The translations under genes were made by a program, and so were the position numbers. Shown piece after piece: positions 27,658 to 37,321 of a stretch of 64,000 bases of DNA (position 1 is its first letter; every line of letters starts with the position of its first letter). The stretch is taken from contig CAWIBS010000036.1 of assembly GCA_963834365.1 (NCBI GenBank), positions 1-64,000 of the forward strand, read 5' to 3'. Below the pieces are notes generated by a model. The model saw only the letters and a list, made by a program, of their open reading frames with translations, made no database searches and had not been told where the DNA came from. Source of the stretch: CAWJAP01 sp963834365 (GTDB lineage Bacteria > Acidobacteriota > Vicinamibacteria > Vicinamibacterales > Vicinamibacteraceae).

Positions 27658-29240
27658 ATGAACAAGGAGATGATCGTCTCCTCGAACGACCACGAGACGA
27701 TGGTCGGCGATACTCGAGGACGACCAGGTGGTCGAGCTCTTCATCGAGCGCGAGCGCAACCGGGGCGTCGTCGGCAACATCTACAAGGGCCGCGTGTCCA
27801 AGGTGCTGCCGGGCATGCAGTCCGCCTTCGTGGACATCGGCCTCGAGCGTGACGGCTTCCTCTACGTGACCGACGTCGTCAGCACGTCGGATCAGTTCGA
27901 GCAGCTCGAAGCCGAGCGACGGCGAGCTGCCGACCCCGGCCGCGACCGAGCCGCCAGCGCGAAGAAGCGGCGGCGCCCGCGGCGGCGGGAAAGGCCGAAA
28001 GCCACCGGAACGGCCGGGCGGCCAGACCATCGACCAGCTCCTCAAGGAAGGGCAGGAGGTGCTGGTCCAGGTCGTCAAGGAGCCGCTCGGCACCAAGGGC
28101 GCGCGGATCACCTGCCACGCGTCGATCCCCGGGCGCTTCCTCGTGTTCATGCCGACGGTGGATCACGTCGGCGTCTCGCGCAAGATCGACTCGCGCGACG
28201 AGCGTGGACGTCTGCGCGGCATCGTCCGCCAGTTCCGGGAGCAGCACGGCTTCACGGGCGGCATCATCATCCGCACCGCCGCGTCGGGGCGGCCGGAGGG
28301 CGACATCCTCGGCGACCTCAACGACTTCCTGCAGATCTGGCAGGAGATCCGGCAGCGCGTCGAGTACGACGCAGGCGCCGGCGGTCATCTATCGCGAGCA
28401 GAGCCTCGTCGCCAAGCTGCTCCGGGATCTGCTGACCGACGAATACCAGACGATCCGCATCGACAGCCTGACCGAGTATCGCAAGGTCCAGCAGCTCGTC
28501 GAGCGCATCATGCCGGCGCTGCTGCCGCGGGTGAAGCTCTACACGAAGGACTACCCGATCTTCGAGGAGTACGGCGTCCGCAACGAGATCGACAAGGCGC
28601 TCCGCAGCAAGGTCTGGCTCAAGTCGGGCGGCTACATCGTCATCAACCAGACGGAGGCGCTCGTCGCCATCGACGTCAACACGGGCCGCTACGTCGGCAA
28701 GAAGACCGGACGCCTCGAGGACACCATCGTCAAGACGAACCTGGAAGCGGCGAAGGAGATCGTGCGCCAGCTGCGGCTGCGGGATCTCGGGGGCATCATC
28801 GTGCTCGACTTCATCGACATGGAGGAGCGCAAGAACCGCCAGAAGGTCTTCCAGGCGCTCGAGCAGGAGCTCAAGAAGGACCGCTCGCCGTCCAAGGCGA
28901 TTCAGGTCTCCGAGTTCGGGCTGGTCGATCGTCACGCGCAAGCGCGTGAAGCAGAGCCTCGAGCGCCTGCTGACCGACCCGTGCCCCTATTGCTCCGGCA
29001 CCGGGACGGTGAAGTCCACCGCGACCATCTGCTTCGACATCCTGTCCGAGCTGCGCAAGGTGAGCACCGAGCTGAACGGGCACGGCGTGCTGCTGCGCGT
29101 GAACCCGGAGATTGCCCGGTCGTTGCAGGGGGAGGAACAGGGAGTGCTGCGCGACCTCGAGCGCGCCGTCGGCCGGAAGATCGACATCAAGCCCGACGCG
29201 CGCGCTGCATCACGAGCAGTTCGACGTCATGGCGGTGTGA
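27658..29240 (+). CDS. rng: Ribonuclease G/E family protein (frame broken)
   Basis: Endoribonuclease for rRNA and mRNA processing. MNKEMIVSSNDHETM leads into VELFIERERNRGVVGNIYKGRV, the S1 domain (VLPGMQSAFVDIGLERDGFLYV), an insert, then the catalytic RNase E/G core with DVNTGRYVGKK and GGIIVLDFIDME (the DxxD metal-binding region) and the Zn-link-like CPYCSGTG. It ends HEQFDVMAV. Breaks lie near 27715, 27950-27975, 28375, 28925 and 29210. About 525 residues, the size of RNase G. AGGAG eight bases before ATG 27658 supports the start. Position after rodA fits known mre-rng linkage. Confidence 0.9.
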
Positions 29241-29314
29241 GGGCTGCGGGCTGCACACGGTGCCACTGCCTGCGCCGGCGAGGCGCCGGCGCCAGGGTGA
29301 CGTCATGCGTGAGC

Positions 29315-29402
29315 GGGCCGGGCTGCAAGCCCAGCGCCACTGCTGCGCCTGGCGGAGGCGCCCGGCGCTCGGCGATGTGGCGCCGGGCTTCAGCCCGGCA
29401 CC
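29315..29402. repeat. REPIN-like paired hairpin after rng
   Basis: Left hairpin GGGCCGGGCTGCAAGCCCAGC with tail GCCAC (29315-29340); inverted partner GTGGCGCCGGGCTTCAGC through 29402. A further GCGCCGGCGAGGCGCCGGCGC palindrome precedes it (about 29272-29292). Confidence 0.8.
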
Positions 29403-29410
29403 AGCCGAGG

Positions 29411-29896
29411 CTACGCCGAGGCGACGAGGTGAATCAGGTAGTGATTCCCGCCGCGGTTGATCCAGACGCGCAGGTAGTCATTCCCCTTGAGCACCTCGAC
29501 CTTCGAGCCGCCCGCCGCCGGCTTCTTGCCCTTGGCGACCTTGGCGATGTCGGCGTCGGCGACGATGCTGGCGACCTCGCGGCCCTTGACCTCGCCCTTC
29601 TGCAGGAACTCGACGTAGCGCTCGTAGGTCGGCGTCGCGCCCGGCGCCTTGCCGGCGGCTTCCTGCGACGTCATCCTCACCTGATAGGTCCCGGGCGCCA
29701 GGGCCTTGCCGTCGGCCATGACCTTGCGCGGGACGCGCACTGCGCCGAGCGCGACATCCCCGGTCGGGACGGCCGGCGCGGCTTCCGTGGTTGGCTGAGT
29801 CAGCGGCGCCTTCGCGTCTTGCGCCGACAGATCGAGTCCGCCGGCAGCGAACACCAGCAACCCTCCGACCGCATATCCCACCAGCTTCGACGTCAT
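29411..29896 (-). CDS. Secreted protein of unknown function
   Basis: A 161-residue protein with a signal peptide (KLVGYAVGGLLVFAAGGLDLSAQ), followed by an Ala/Pro/Thr linker and a compact domain with VRVPRKVMADGKALAPGTYQVRM and a C-terminal NDYLRVWINRGGNHYLIHLVAS. The APGTYQVR phrase is reminiscent of small periplasmic beta-sandwich proteins (DUF2911-like) but I cannot assign a family. GGAGGT five bases before ATG 29896 fixes the start; MREVEM five codons earlier is less likely. It is convergent with rng. Confidence 0.75.
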   Translation of the reverse strand: MTSKLVGYAVGGLLVFAAGGLDLSAQDAKAPLTQPTTEAAPAVPTGDVALGAVRVPRKVMADGKALAPGTYQVRMTSQEAAGKAPGATPTYERYVEFLQKGEVKGREVASIVADADIAKVAKGKKPAAGGSKVEVLKGNDYLRVWINRGGNHYLIHLVASA

Positions 29897-30024
29897 CTCG
29901 ACCTCCCGCATGCACACGTGCGTGCGTGACTGTGGTGACCTCCGCTCGATTTCCGCCCCGGAGGAGGGGAAACCGTTGCCATTATGGCGAAACGGGCGCC
30001 CGCCGTTCAACCTGACTCGGCCGT

Positions 30025-30125
30025 ACAGGCGCCAGGCCTCAGGCCTCAGGCCTCAGGAACGCGGCCTGACGGCGGAGGCCTGGTGCGCCTGATCCCTGGC
30101 GCCTGAAGCCTGGGGCCTGATCCCT
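30025..30125. repeat. Short-period intergenic repeats
   Basis: CAGGCGCCAGGCCTCAGGCCTCAGG units and CTGATCCCTGGCGCCTGAAGCC units between two minus-strand genes. Confidence 0.75.
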
Positions 30126-30127
30126 GA

Positions 30128-31161
30128 CTACTGCCCCTTGGTGAGGTAAATACTGCCGGAGAACGTGCGGGCCTCGACGTAGGCGCCGCCCCCGCCGACC
30201 GCGCCCTTGACCGACTTGCCCATGTGGCCGCGCCGTCCTCGCCCGATCGCATCGTGACGCCAACCTCGGGCTTGACGCTCCCGCTGAAGGTGGAGGCCTC
30301 GAAGTCGTAGCCGTCGCTGCTCCCCAGCCGGATGTCACCGGAGTGCGACTTGAACTCGTAGCGGCCCTGCTTCTCGAGCCGGCCGGTGTAGGTGATGCCG
30401 CCGCTGACCGAGCTCACCCGCGCCTGCCCGCAGGTGCAGCCCTTCAGGACCACATCGCCGCTGACCGTGCCGACCTCGGCGCTGCGGCTCTTGAAGCCCT
30501 GCGCGGTGATGTCGCCACTGACGCTGCCCAGCGAAACCTCGCCCTCGGATCCGCTGCTCGTCGCGCTCACATCACCCGAGACCGACTTGAGCAGCGCCAC
30601 GCGCGGCAGCGCCGAGGCGACGACGTCGCCGCTCACGGATTCGGCGCGGACTTCACCGCGCACGTTGCTGATCTCGACGTCGCCGGACACCGACTTGACG
30701 TCCACCGTCGTGCCTGCCGGCACGAGGACGGTGTAATCCACCCAGGCGCGGCTGCCACGCTTGTGGACGGTGTCCACCTCCACGCGCGTTCCGTTCTGCC
30801 GCATCTCGACCTGCACGTCGTCGCGGCGCGCGCGCGCCTCGTCCTCGGTCTTCCCGCGGCCGCGCTTGACCGCTTCCACCTGGATCTCCGACCCGCTCCC
30901 GGCCGAGACCGTGACGTCGCCGGCGATGTTGCCGATGCGAAGGCTGCCGTTCTCGCCCACCTTGAACGTGTTCGCGATGCGCTCGGGCTCCGATGACACC
31001 CAGCCCTTATCGTCGCGATGGCGGTCCCGGTCTTTCGGCGGGTGAGGCCGCTGAGGCGGCTGGGGCGCGGCGGCAGGCGGAGGCGGCGGCGGAGGCGGTT
31101 GACGCTGAAGCTCCGGGGCTCCCGCGCTGAGGGCACAGACGATCAGCAAAGTGTGCAGCAT
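30128..31161 (-). CDS. DUF4097 beta-repeat protein (one frameshift)
   Basis: About 340 residues: signal-like MLHTLLIVCALSAGAPE, a Pro-rich linker with a run of eight prolines, then a right-handed beta-solenoid of DUF4097/adhesin type whose repeats carry the phrase SVSGDV (for example VDVKSVSGDVEISNV, AESVSGDVVASAL, LLKSVSGDVSATS). Function unknown; such proteins are often encoded beside ECF sigma factors and zf-HC2 anti-sigmas, as here, and may act in envelope stress sensing. The frame breaks near 30228; the true C-terminus in the other frame ends TFSGSIYLTKGQ at 30128. Confidence 0.85.
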
Positions 31162-31206
31162 GTCGGTCGGTCTCGCGCCCGCGCGCAGGGCGCTCGGAAC
31201 GGGCGT

Positions 31207-31968
31207 TCAGGATTTGTCGGTCTCCGCAATGCGCGCCGCGCCGGCCTGATTGCCCTTGCGCATCTCGTTCATCAGCGCAATCGTGTCCTGCAGCAGCGAC
31301 ACCTTGCGCCGGAAGGCGTCGAAGAGGCTCTCCTGCGCCACCCGGTTCTCAGGCTGCGTGCGGAGAGCCGTGCGGCTGTCGCCGATGGCCTGATCGATCA
31401 CCGCGAGGCTCTGCTTCAACTTCGCCATCACCTCGGGATCGACGGTGGCGTCGGCCTGGCTGGCCAGCTGTTCGAGGCCGCTCGCGGCTTTCTCGAGGTG
31501 TTCGGCCGCCAGCTGAACCTCGCTCTCCACGGATTCGACGAGGGGACTCGCCGGAGCGTTGCCCGAGGCCGGCGCGCTCGCCGTCGTCGTCGATCGTTCC
31601 GGTGGAGCCTCACCCGCACGGGTGACGAAGAAAAGCGCCGTGCCGACCAGGGCGGCGAGTGAGGCGGCGAGCGCCACCCAGCCCCACGGCCGGCGCGTGG
31701 CGTGCTCCCGCGATCGGCTCGAGGCCGCAGGGCCTGCAAGCAGCCCGGGCTCGGCCTGGATCCGTTCGGCGAGCCGGGCCCAACCGCCGCGAGGCGGCGC
31801 GTGGCGCTCCAGCGCCCGCGCGACCTGGCGAATCTCGCGCAAGTCCGCCGCGAGGGCCTTGCACGCCGGACACGACTCGGCGTGGGCCTCGAGCGCCGCT
31901 CGTCCCCGCGGGTCGAGGCGGTCCTCGATCAGGTCGGCGACGGCGTCCTGGAACTCCGCACACGTCAT
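31207..31968 (-). CDS. Zinc-finger anti-sigma factor
   Basis: A 253-residue protein. The N-terminal zf-HC2 domain carries the HAESCPACKAL (H-x3-C-x2-C) zinc motif at about residues 30-40, a membrane helix WVALAASLAALVGTALFFVT follows at about residues 95-114, and a helical periplasmic domain with long coiled stretches (VQLAAEHLEKAASGLEQLAS) completes it. It should hold the ECF sigma factor inactive at the membrane. It starts 53 bp after the sigma gene on the same strand; the pair and the DUF4097 gene are probably one operon. Confidence 0.9.
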   Translation of the reverse strand: MTCAEFQDAVADLIEDRLDPRGRAALEAHAESCPACKALAADLREIRQVARALERHAPPRGGWARLAERIQAEPGLLAGPAASSRSREHATRRPWGWVALAASLAALVGTALFFVTRAGEAPPERSTTTASAPASGNAPASPLVESVESEVQLAAEHLEKAASGLEQLASQADATVDPEVMAKLKQSLAVIDQAIGDSRTALRTQPENRVAQESLFDAFRRKVSLLQDTIALMNEMRKGNQAGAARIAETDKS

Positions 31969-32021
31969 CGTTGTTGCCCTGCGTCCGGCGGCGGCGCCTG
32001 CCGCACCCGCCGTGCTGTCCC

Positions 32022-32588
32022 TCATCCGCCGACGGCCCGAGGACGCGGCTGGTTCAGAAACGCGCGAATCCGCAGCCGCGCCTTGTGCACCTGCGATTTC
32101 GACGTGCCCTCGGCAATGCCGAGGATGCGTCCGACCTCGTGGTGATCGAAGCCCTCGACATCGTGCAGCAGGAAGGCGGTGCGAGCCCCGTCGGGCAGCG
32201 ACGCAATCGCGCGTTCGAGGTCGAGCCTCGCGATCGGCGATACGCCGCGCGGCGCGTCGATCCTGACCGACGATTCGTCGAGCTCCGCCGTCACCTGCTC
32301 CTGCTTCGCCGACTTGCTCCGCAGGCGGTCGAGGCAGGCGTTCATCCCGAGCCGATAGAGCCACGTGCTCAGCGCCGACTCGCCCTTGAAGGTGTCGAGC
32401 TTCCGGAACGCGGTCAGGAACATCTCCTGCACCAGATCCTCCGCCTCTTCCGGCCGGCCGACCATCCGATACGCCAGATTGTACAGACGCGTGACATGCT
32501 GGCGATACAGCTCGCCGAAGGCGTTCAGGTCGCCGGCCCGGCATCGGGCCACGAGAGCAGCGTCCTGAGATCGACCTTCGTCCGACAT
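32022..32588 (-). CDS. ECF sigma factor, RpoE-like
   Basis: A 188-residue sigma-70 family regulator. Region 2 includes ELYRQHVTRLYNLAYRMVG and the -10-recognition part AEDLVQEMFLTAFRKLDTF, followed by STWLYRLGMNACLDRLR; region 4 includes LPDGARTAFLLHDVEGFDH and the helix-turn-helix EVGRILGIAEGTSKSQVHKA. Length is typical. The downstream anti-sigma and DUF4097 genes suggest control of an envelope response. No promoter of the autoregulated AAC/TC type was identified with confidence. Confidence 0.95.
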   Translation of the reverse strand: MSDEGRSQDAALVARCRAGDLNAFGELYRQHVTRLYNLAYRMVGRPEEAEDLVQEMFLTAFRKLDTFKGESALSTWLYRLGMNACLDRLRSKSAKQEQVTAELDESSVRIDAPRGVSPIARLDLERAIASLPDGARTAFLLHDVEGFDHHEVGRILGIAEGTSKSQVHKARLRIRAFLNQPRPRAVGG

Positions 32589-32690
32589 GGGGTTAGACGG
32601 GAGCGGGCCCGGCCGGCGTTGCCGTGCGGCGGCCGGATACCCTGTCGGATACGCACGACAGGCGGCCCCGGTTCGACCCGGCCCCTCCGC

Positions 32691-33023
32691 TCACCGTCCG
32701 ACCCGGCGACGCGCCCCGGGGCGAGCCTGGTTCCAGCGGAGTCGGGCGAAGTGGCGCACGCGCCGCCCGGAGAGGTTCACCCCCTCGGCCAGCAGCAACT
32801 GGCGCTTCACCTGCGGATTGCGCCCGAATCCGCCGAGCAGCCCGCCGGCCGCGATGACACGGTGGCACGGCACGGCCGGGTCGCCGCACGTCCGCATCAC
32901 CGTGCCCACGGCCCGTGCGGCCAGCGGACGCCCCGCCATGGCGGCGACATCGCCGTAAGTCGCGACCCGTCCGGGCGGAATGGACCGAACCACGGTCAGC
33001 ACACGCCGCGTGAAGGACGTCAT
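32691..33023 (-). CDS. Short MGMT-family DNA alkyltransferase-like protein
   Basis: A 110-residue protein equal to the C-terminal DNA-binding domain of O6-methylguanine methyltransferase: helix-turn-helix FTRRVLTVVRSIPPGRVATYGD, the arginine-finger part RAVGTVMRTC, and the active-site box VPCHRV with Cys53 present. In alkyltransferase-like (ATL) proteins this Cys is Trp or Ala, so this short form keeps the methyl acceptor although it lacks the N-terminal domain. ATG 33023. The beta-barrel gene stops just 5 bp upstream (33028), so the two are probably cotranscribed. Confidence 0.9.
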   Translation of the reverse strand: MTSFTRRVLTVVRSIPPGRVATYGDVAAMAGRPLAARAVGTVMRTCGDPAVPCHRVIAAGGLLGGFGRNPQVKRQLLLAEGVNLSGRRVRHFARLRWNQARPGARRRVGR

Positions 33024-33027
33024 GCGG

Positions 33028-33774
33028 TCAGAACGAGAAGCCCACCTTCGCGCGAACGGTCATCCCCCCGAGGTTGGTCTCGTTGAATTCCTTCGAGACG
33101 CCGCCGGTACCGAGCCCGTCCGGAACCCACCGGTAGTGAACGTCCACGCCGACGCCGAGCCCTCGCCAGATCGGCACGTCGAGCCCGCCGAGCACATGGT
33201 AGCTGGTGAAGCCCTCGTCCACATCATCGCCGGCCTCCGCGAAGTCGGAGACGTCCTGGTAGCGCACGATGCCGATTCCGCCGCCGCCATAAGGCACGAA
33301 GGGCGACGTCCGGGTTCGCCCGTCGCGACCTCGCCGCGCGATGGGATAGCGGTAGCCGACCGTGAAGTCGAGCGGACGCAGCGAGATCGTCTCCCGGATC
33401 CTGAGTGGGAAGACCTCTCCCTCGTGGACGAACACGCGATGGCCGGACTCCTCGAAGCGTGACGCGTCCACCTGGAAGAACACGTGGCGCAGCGGACCCG
33501 CGAGCACCGTGACTTGTGCGCCCCCGCCGACGACCGTGCCCGACGCCGTGCCCAGGATCGCGTCGAAGCTCTTCGAAGCCGTGAGGGTCAACCGGCCGCC
33601 GTAGGCGAACGCCGTCACCCGGAACGCCCGTCCCGGCGGGTCGGCGTCGGGGGGCGGCCGGGGATCGGCCTGTTGTCCGTCCGGCGAAGTTCGGGACGAT
33701 TGGGCCGTGGCCGGCGCGGCGATCGAGAGCGCGACGAAGACGAGCACGAGTACCGATCCGGGGCGGCCGCTCAT
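33028..33774 (-). CDS. Outer-membrane beta-barrel protein
   Basis: A 248-residue protein with a signal peptide (VLVLVFVALSIAAPATAQ), a Pro-rich stretch, then about eight amphipathic strands (GGRLTLTASKSFDAI, VGGGAQVTVLAG, FFQVDASRFEE, FVPYGGGGIGIVRYQD) ending MTVRAKVGFSF with a terminal Phe, the outer-membrane signature. It resembles OmpW/OmpA-like small barrels without a conserved family motif. Its ATG overlaps the stop of the upstream subtilase gene (ATGA), so the two are translationally coupled. Confidence 0.82.
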   Translation of the reverse strand: MSGRPGSVLVLVFVALSIAAPATAQSSRTSPDGQQADPRPPPDADPPGRAFRVTAFAYGGRLTLTASKSFDAILGTASGTVVGGGAQVTVLAGPLRHVFFQVDASRFEESGHRVFVHEGEVFPLRIRETISLRPLDFTVGYRYPIARRGRDGRTRTSPFVPYGGGGIGIVRYQDVSDFAEAGDDVDEGFTSYHVLGGLDVPIWRGLGVGVDVHYRWVPDGLGTGGVSKEFNETNLGGMTVRAKVGFSF

Positions 33775-35282
33775 CGCGACAGCCCCAGACCGCGCAGCGT
33801 GTCGCGCGGGTTGATCAGGCCAAAGCCGAAGGCGTCGTCCCGTCCCGGCGTGCCGCGATCCGTCGCGTATCGCCGGATCGCCGCCTCGATCGCGGCCGGG
33901 TTCGTCAGTCCCTGCTGGAGCAGCAGCGCGGCAAACCCCGCCACATGAGGCGCCGACATGGACGTCCCTTGATACGGAACGTAACGGAAGACGTCGAACC
34001 GCGGTGGGCCGTACGTGTTCACCGGCCGCGACAGCGGATCGGAGACGCCGATCTCCGGATCGAACGTCTGCTGGAGGATGCCGCCGCTCGCGCCCGCCGC
34101 CCGAATGTCGCCGCCCGGCGCCGCGATCTCGACCGATGATCGCTGGCTGGAGTACCGCGCGCGCGAGAGATCCCGACCGACCGCGGCCACCGACATCACG
34201 CCGTCGATCCGGGCGGCAATCTCCGCCAGTTGCTCCACCGGATTGCCGTCCTCGAAGTCGTTCCCGGCCGACACGGCGACGAACACGCCGCGCCCGACCG
34301 CGTATCGCAGGGCCTCCTCGATCGACGGCAGGGTTCCGCCGCCCGAGAATCCGAAGCTCATGTTGATGACGCGGGCCCCGTTGTCGGTCGCATACCGGAT
34401 CGCGGTCGCCACCGTGGCCGTCGTCCCGATGTTCGGCGCGCTGAAGATTTCGTCCCAGTCGCCGCTCAGCACTTTGATCGGCATGATCCGGACGTTGAAG
34501 GCCATGCCCGCGACGCCGACCCCGTTGTTGGTGAGCTGACCGATCGTCCCGGCCACGTGGGTGCCGTGCCCGTCGAGATCGACCGGCGCGTCATCGCCCC
34601 AGATGTAGTCGCGCGGCGCCACGAACCGGTTCGCGCCGGCAAGGTCCGGGGCCGCGGCGAAGGGCACCGTCACGCGGCCGAGCGCGGGATACTGCCGCGC
34701 GCCGACGCTCATGCTGCGCCCCGTGTACTGGTACATCGTGGTCTCGTAGGCCACCCCGCTGTCGAGCACGGCGACGATGATGCTGCTCGTGGCGCCGTCG
34801 TTGATGTCCCAGGCCTGCTCCATGCGCAGCGCGCTCATGTTCCACTGCTGGTCGTACAACGGATCGTTCGGACGGTAGTGGGGCCGGGCGATGTAGTCGG
34901 CCTGCGCATACTCGACATCCGGGAGCGTGGCGAGCCGCGCCGCCACGGTCTCGGCGTCGAGCCCGCGGTCGATCGTCACCACGTCGAAGGAGGGACTGGA
35001 CGCGTATTTCACGAGGACGCGGCCGGGCACCCAGGCAGGGCCCGACTCCGACGGCCGGTCCGGCAGCCGTCCGCCGACGGCCTCGCGGACGCCCCGCGGA
35101 TCCAGGCCGAGATCAATCCCCGGCAATGCGAAGTCCGCGACCTTCACGCGCTGCGCGGCGCCCTCGATTGCATCGCGCGGGAAGACGACGAGAAGACCGA
35201 ACAGTCCGGAGAGGATCGTCAGCCGTGCAAGCGCACCCGGGCGCGGCGTGCGGTTCGAGTCTGGGGGCGGGCTCGTTGTCAT
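33771..35282 (-). CDS. Secreted subtilisin-like serine protease
   Basis: A 503-residue S8 peptidase. A membrane/signal segment (LARLTILSGLFGLLVVF, about 19-35) precedes a prodomain (VPGRVLVKYASSPSFD, ending VEYAQADYIA) and the catalytic domain with Asp174 (IVAVLDSGVAY), His239 (DLDGHGTHVAGT), oxyanion Asn340 (VSAGNDFED) and Ser440 (GTSMSAPHVAGFAAL). The frame is intact, unlike the giant S8 gene. It ends in ATGA overlap with the beta-barrel gene, suggesting a joint role at the outer membrane (inference). Divergent from the M4 protease gene. Confidence 0.95.
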   Translation of the reverse strand: MTTSPPPDSNRTPRPGALARLTILSGLFGLLVVFPRDAIEGAAQRVKVADFALPGIDLGLDPRGVREAVGGRLPDRPSESGPAWVPGRVLVKYASSPSFDVVTIDRGLDAETVAARLATLPDVEYAQADYIARPHYRPNDPLYDQQWNMSALRMEQAWDINDGATSSIIVAVLDSGVAYETTMYQYTGRSMSVGARQYPALGRVTVPFAAAPDLAGANRFVAPRDYIWGDDAPVDLDGHGTHVAGTIGQLTNNGVGVAGMAFNVRIMPIKVLSGDWDEIFSAPNIGTTATVATAIRYATDNGARVINMSFGFSGGGTLPSIEEALRYAVGRGVFVAVSAGNDFEDGNPVEQLAEIAARIDGVMSVAAVGRDLSRARYSSQRSSVEIAAPGGDIRAAGASGGILQQTFDPEIGVSDPLSRPVNTYGPPRFDVFRYVPYQGTSMSAPHVAGFAALLLQQGLTNPAAIEAAIRRYATDRGTPGRDDAFGFGLINPRDTLRGLGLSR

Positions 35283-35454
35283 CGGAGGAATGGACCGGGG
35301 CAGGCGTGATCCGCATTGTCAGCCATGCCGGCGCCATCTCTCAACAAGGGGTCGGTCCCAGTGACCAACGAGTTATGTATGTCGACAATGGAGCCCCCGC
35401 GACAGGCTCCGGCTCCTCATGTCCCCCCCGGCGGAGCTTGTGTTAGCGTGAGCC

Positions 35455-37153
35455 ATGCGCAGACCGGGCGTGCGAGCCATGCGACCCCTCGTCGTCGGGG
35501 CCGTGGTCATCGCGGCAATCGCGACCCTTTCATTGACGACGCTTCGGGGCCAGGCGCCGGCTCAGCCTCGACCCTCGGCGCGCGTCGTGGCCGTCGCAGG
35601 GTCGTCGGCCTCGGACGTCAATCGACAGATTGTCGCGCTCCAGCGTAGCGGCGCGCTGCGCCTCAGCGCCAGTGTCGAGGACCGGCTCGTCGAGGGGCGC
35701 GTCCACGACCGTTTCCAGCAATACGTCGGCGAAGCCAGGATCTGGGGCGGCGAGGTCGTTCGCCAGCGCTCGTCACGCGGGGTCGAAACCGTCTTCGGCA
35801 ACCTGTACGACGACCTGCGGATCGATGCGACGCCGCGGATCGCGGCCGAGACGGCGGTGGCACGCGCGACCGCCATCGCCGGACGCGCGCCGCTCGCGGG
35901 CCGGCCCCCCGAGCTCGTCGTCCTGCCGATGGACGATGGCTCGTTCCGCTTGACCTGGTACGTGCGCGTGCGGTCGGGAAGCGATCTCATCGCCTTGTTC
36001 ATCGATGCGTGGACCGGCGAAGAAGCGCACCGCTACAGCGACCTGCGCACGCAGTCGGCCGTGGGGACCGGCACCGGTGTGCTGAACGATCGCAAGAAGA
36101 TCTCGGCGCGCCAGGCCGGCAGCGTGTTCCTGGCCGACGATGCGCTGCGGCCGCCGTCGCTCGTGACCTACGACCTGAGGGGCAATCCCGCGCGGACCGA
36201 CGCCATTCTCGATGGCGTCATCGCCGCAAGCCAGTCCGACATCGCGAGCGACACCGACAACACCTGGTCGGACGGCCCGATCGTCGATGCGCACGTGTAT
36301 CTGGGCTTTACCTACGACTATTTCTTCAAGCGCTTCCAGCGTCGCGGGTTCGACGGCAACGACCGGCGGATTCGAGCCATCGTGCACCCCGCCAACCGCA
36401 ACGAGCTGTTCACGTATCCGCCAGAGATCGTGGAGAACTACCTGGTGAATGCGTTCTGGTGCGGCGGTTGCGGCTCGGACGGCAACGGGTACATGTTGTT
36501 CGGCGACGGCGTGCCTCCCAACGTGTTCGCCGTCACGACCGGCCAGGGCCGCAACTATTTCTCGGCGAGCTTCGAGATCGTGGCGCACGAGTACACGCAC
36601 GGCGTGACCGAGTTCACGTCCGATCTCATCTACCAGAACGAGTCGGGCGCGCTCAACGAGGCGTTCTCGGACATCATGTCGGTCGGCGCCGACTTCTTCA
36701 CCGCGAGCCTCGGCGGGTTGAGCCACACGGCCAACTATCTGGTCGGCGAGGAGGTCTTCACGGCGGTCGCGCCGGGCAGCGTCGCGGGCCTGCGCTCATT
36801 GTCCGATCCCCATGTCGCGTGGGACGCCGGACCACTACAGCCGCCGCTACACGGGACCCGAGGACGGCGGCGGCGTGCACATCAACTCCACGATCGCCGG
36901 GCACGCGTTCTATCTCGCGATCGAGGGCGGCACCAACAGAACGTCCGGGCGCGCGGTCCAGGGAGTCGGCGCCGCCAACCGCGAGCAGATCGAGCGGGTG
37001 TTCTATCGGGCCTTCACGCAGATGCTGCCCGCCTCGGCGAACTTCGCGCTGGCCCGGCAGGCGACCCAGCAGGCCGCCTCCGATCTGTTCGGCTCATCGA
37101 GCCCGGCGTTCCGCGCCGTGAGCGAGGCGTGGGATGCGGTAGGCGTGCCGTGA
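35455..37153 (+). CDS. M4 (thermolysin-like) metallopeptidase, one frameshift
   Basis: About 565 residues: signal segment (VVGAVVIAAIATLSLTTL), FTP/PepSY-type prodomain, then a gluzincin domain with the zinc motif HEYTH (His378, Glu379, His382) and the third ligand Glu402 in GALNEAFSDIM. The C-terminal part contains SRGTPDHYSRRY, GGVHINSTIAGHAFYLAIEGG (catalytic His) and ends WDAVGVP. The frame breaks near 36812, apparently one extra C before ATGTCGCG. It is exported and probably self-processing. Divergent from the subtilase, making a protease locus. Confidence 0.93.
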
Positions 37154-37154
37154 C

Positions 37155-37321
37155 AGCGACCAGCGACCAACTACAAGCTACCAAGAGCGCTGATAATGTA
37201 GTGTCCGCCTTTAGGCGGACGCATGGGTCCGGCTGAAGCCGGAGCACTACGACAACACAACTGACGACAACACAACTGACCCAAGGCGCTTGGTAGTTGG
37301 TAGTTGCGTCGCTGGTCGCTG
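37155..37321. repeat. Intergenic repeats with REPIN-like pair
   Basis: GACCAGCGACCAACTACAAG units, then an inverted hairpin pair GTAGTGTCCGCCTTTAGG (from 37198) and GTCCGGCTGAAGCCGGAGC to CACTAC (37227-37250), then two direct GACAACACAACTGAC units and GGTAGTTGGTAGTTG units. It lies between convergent genes. Confidence 0.85.
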
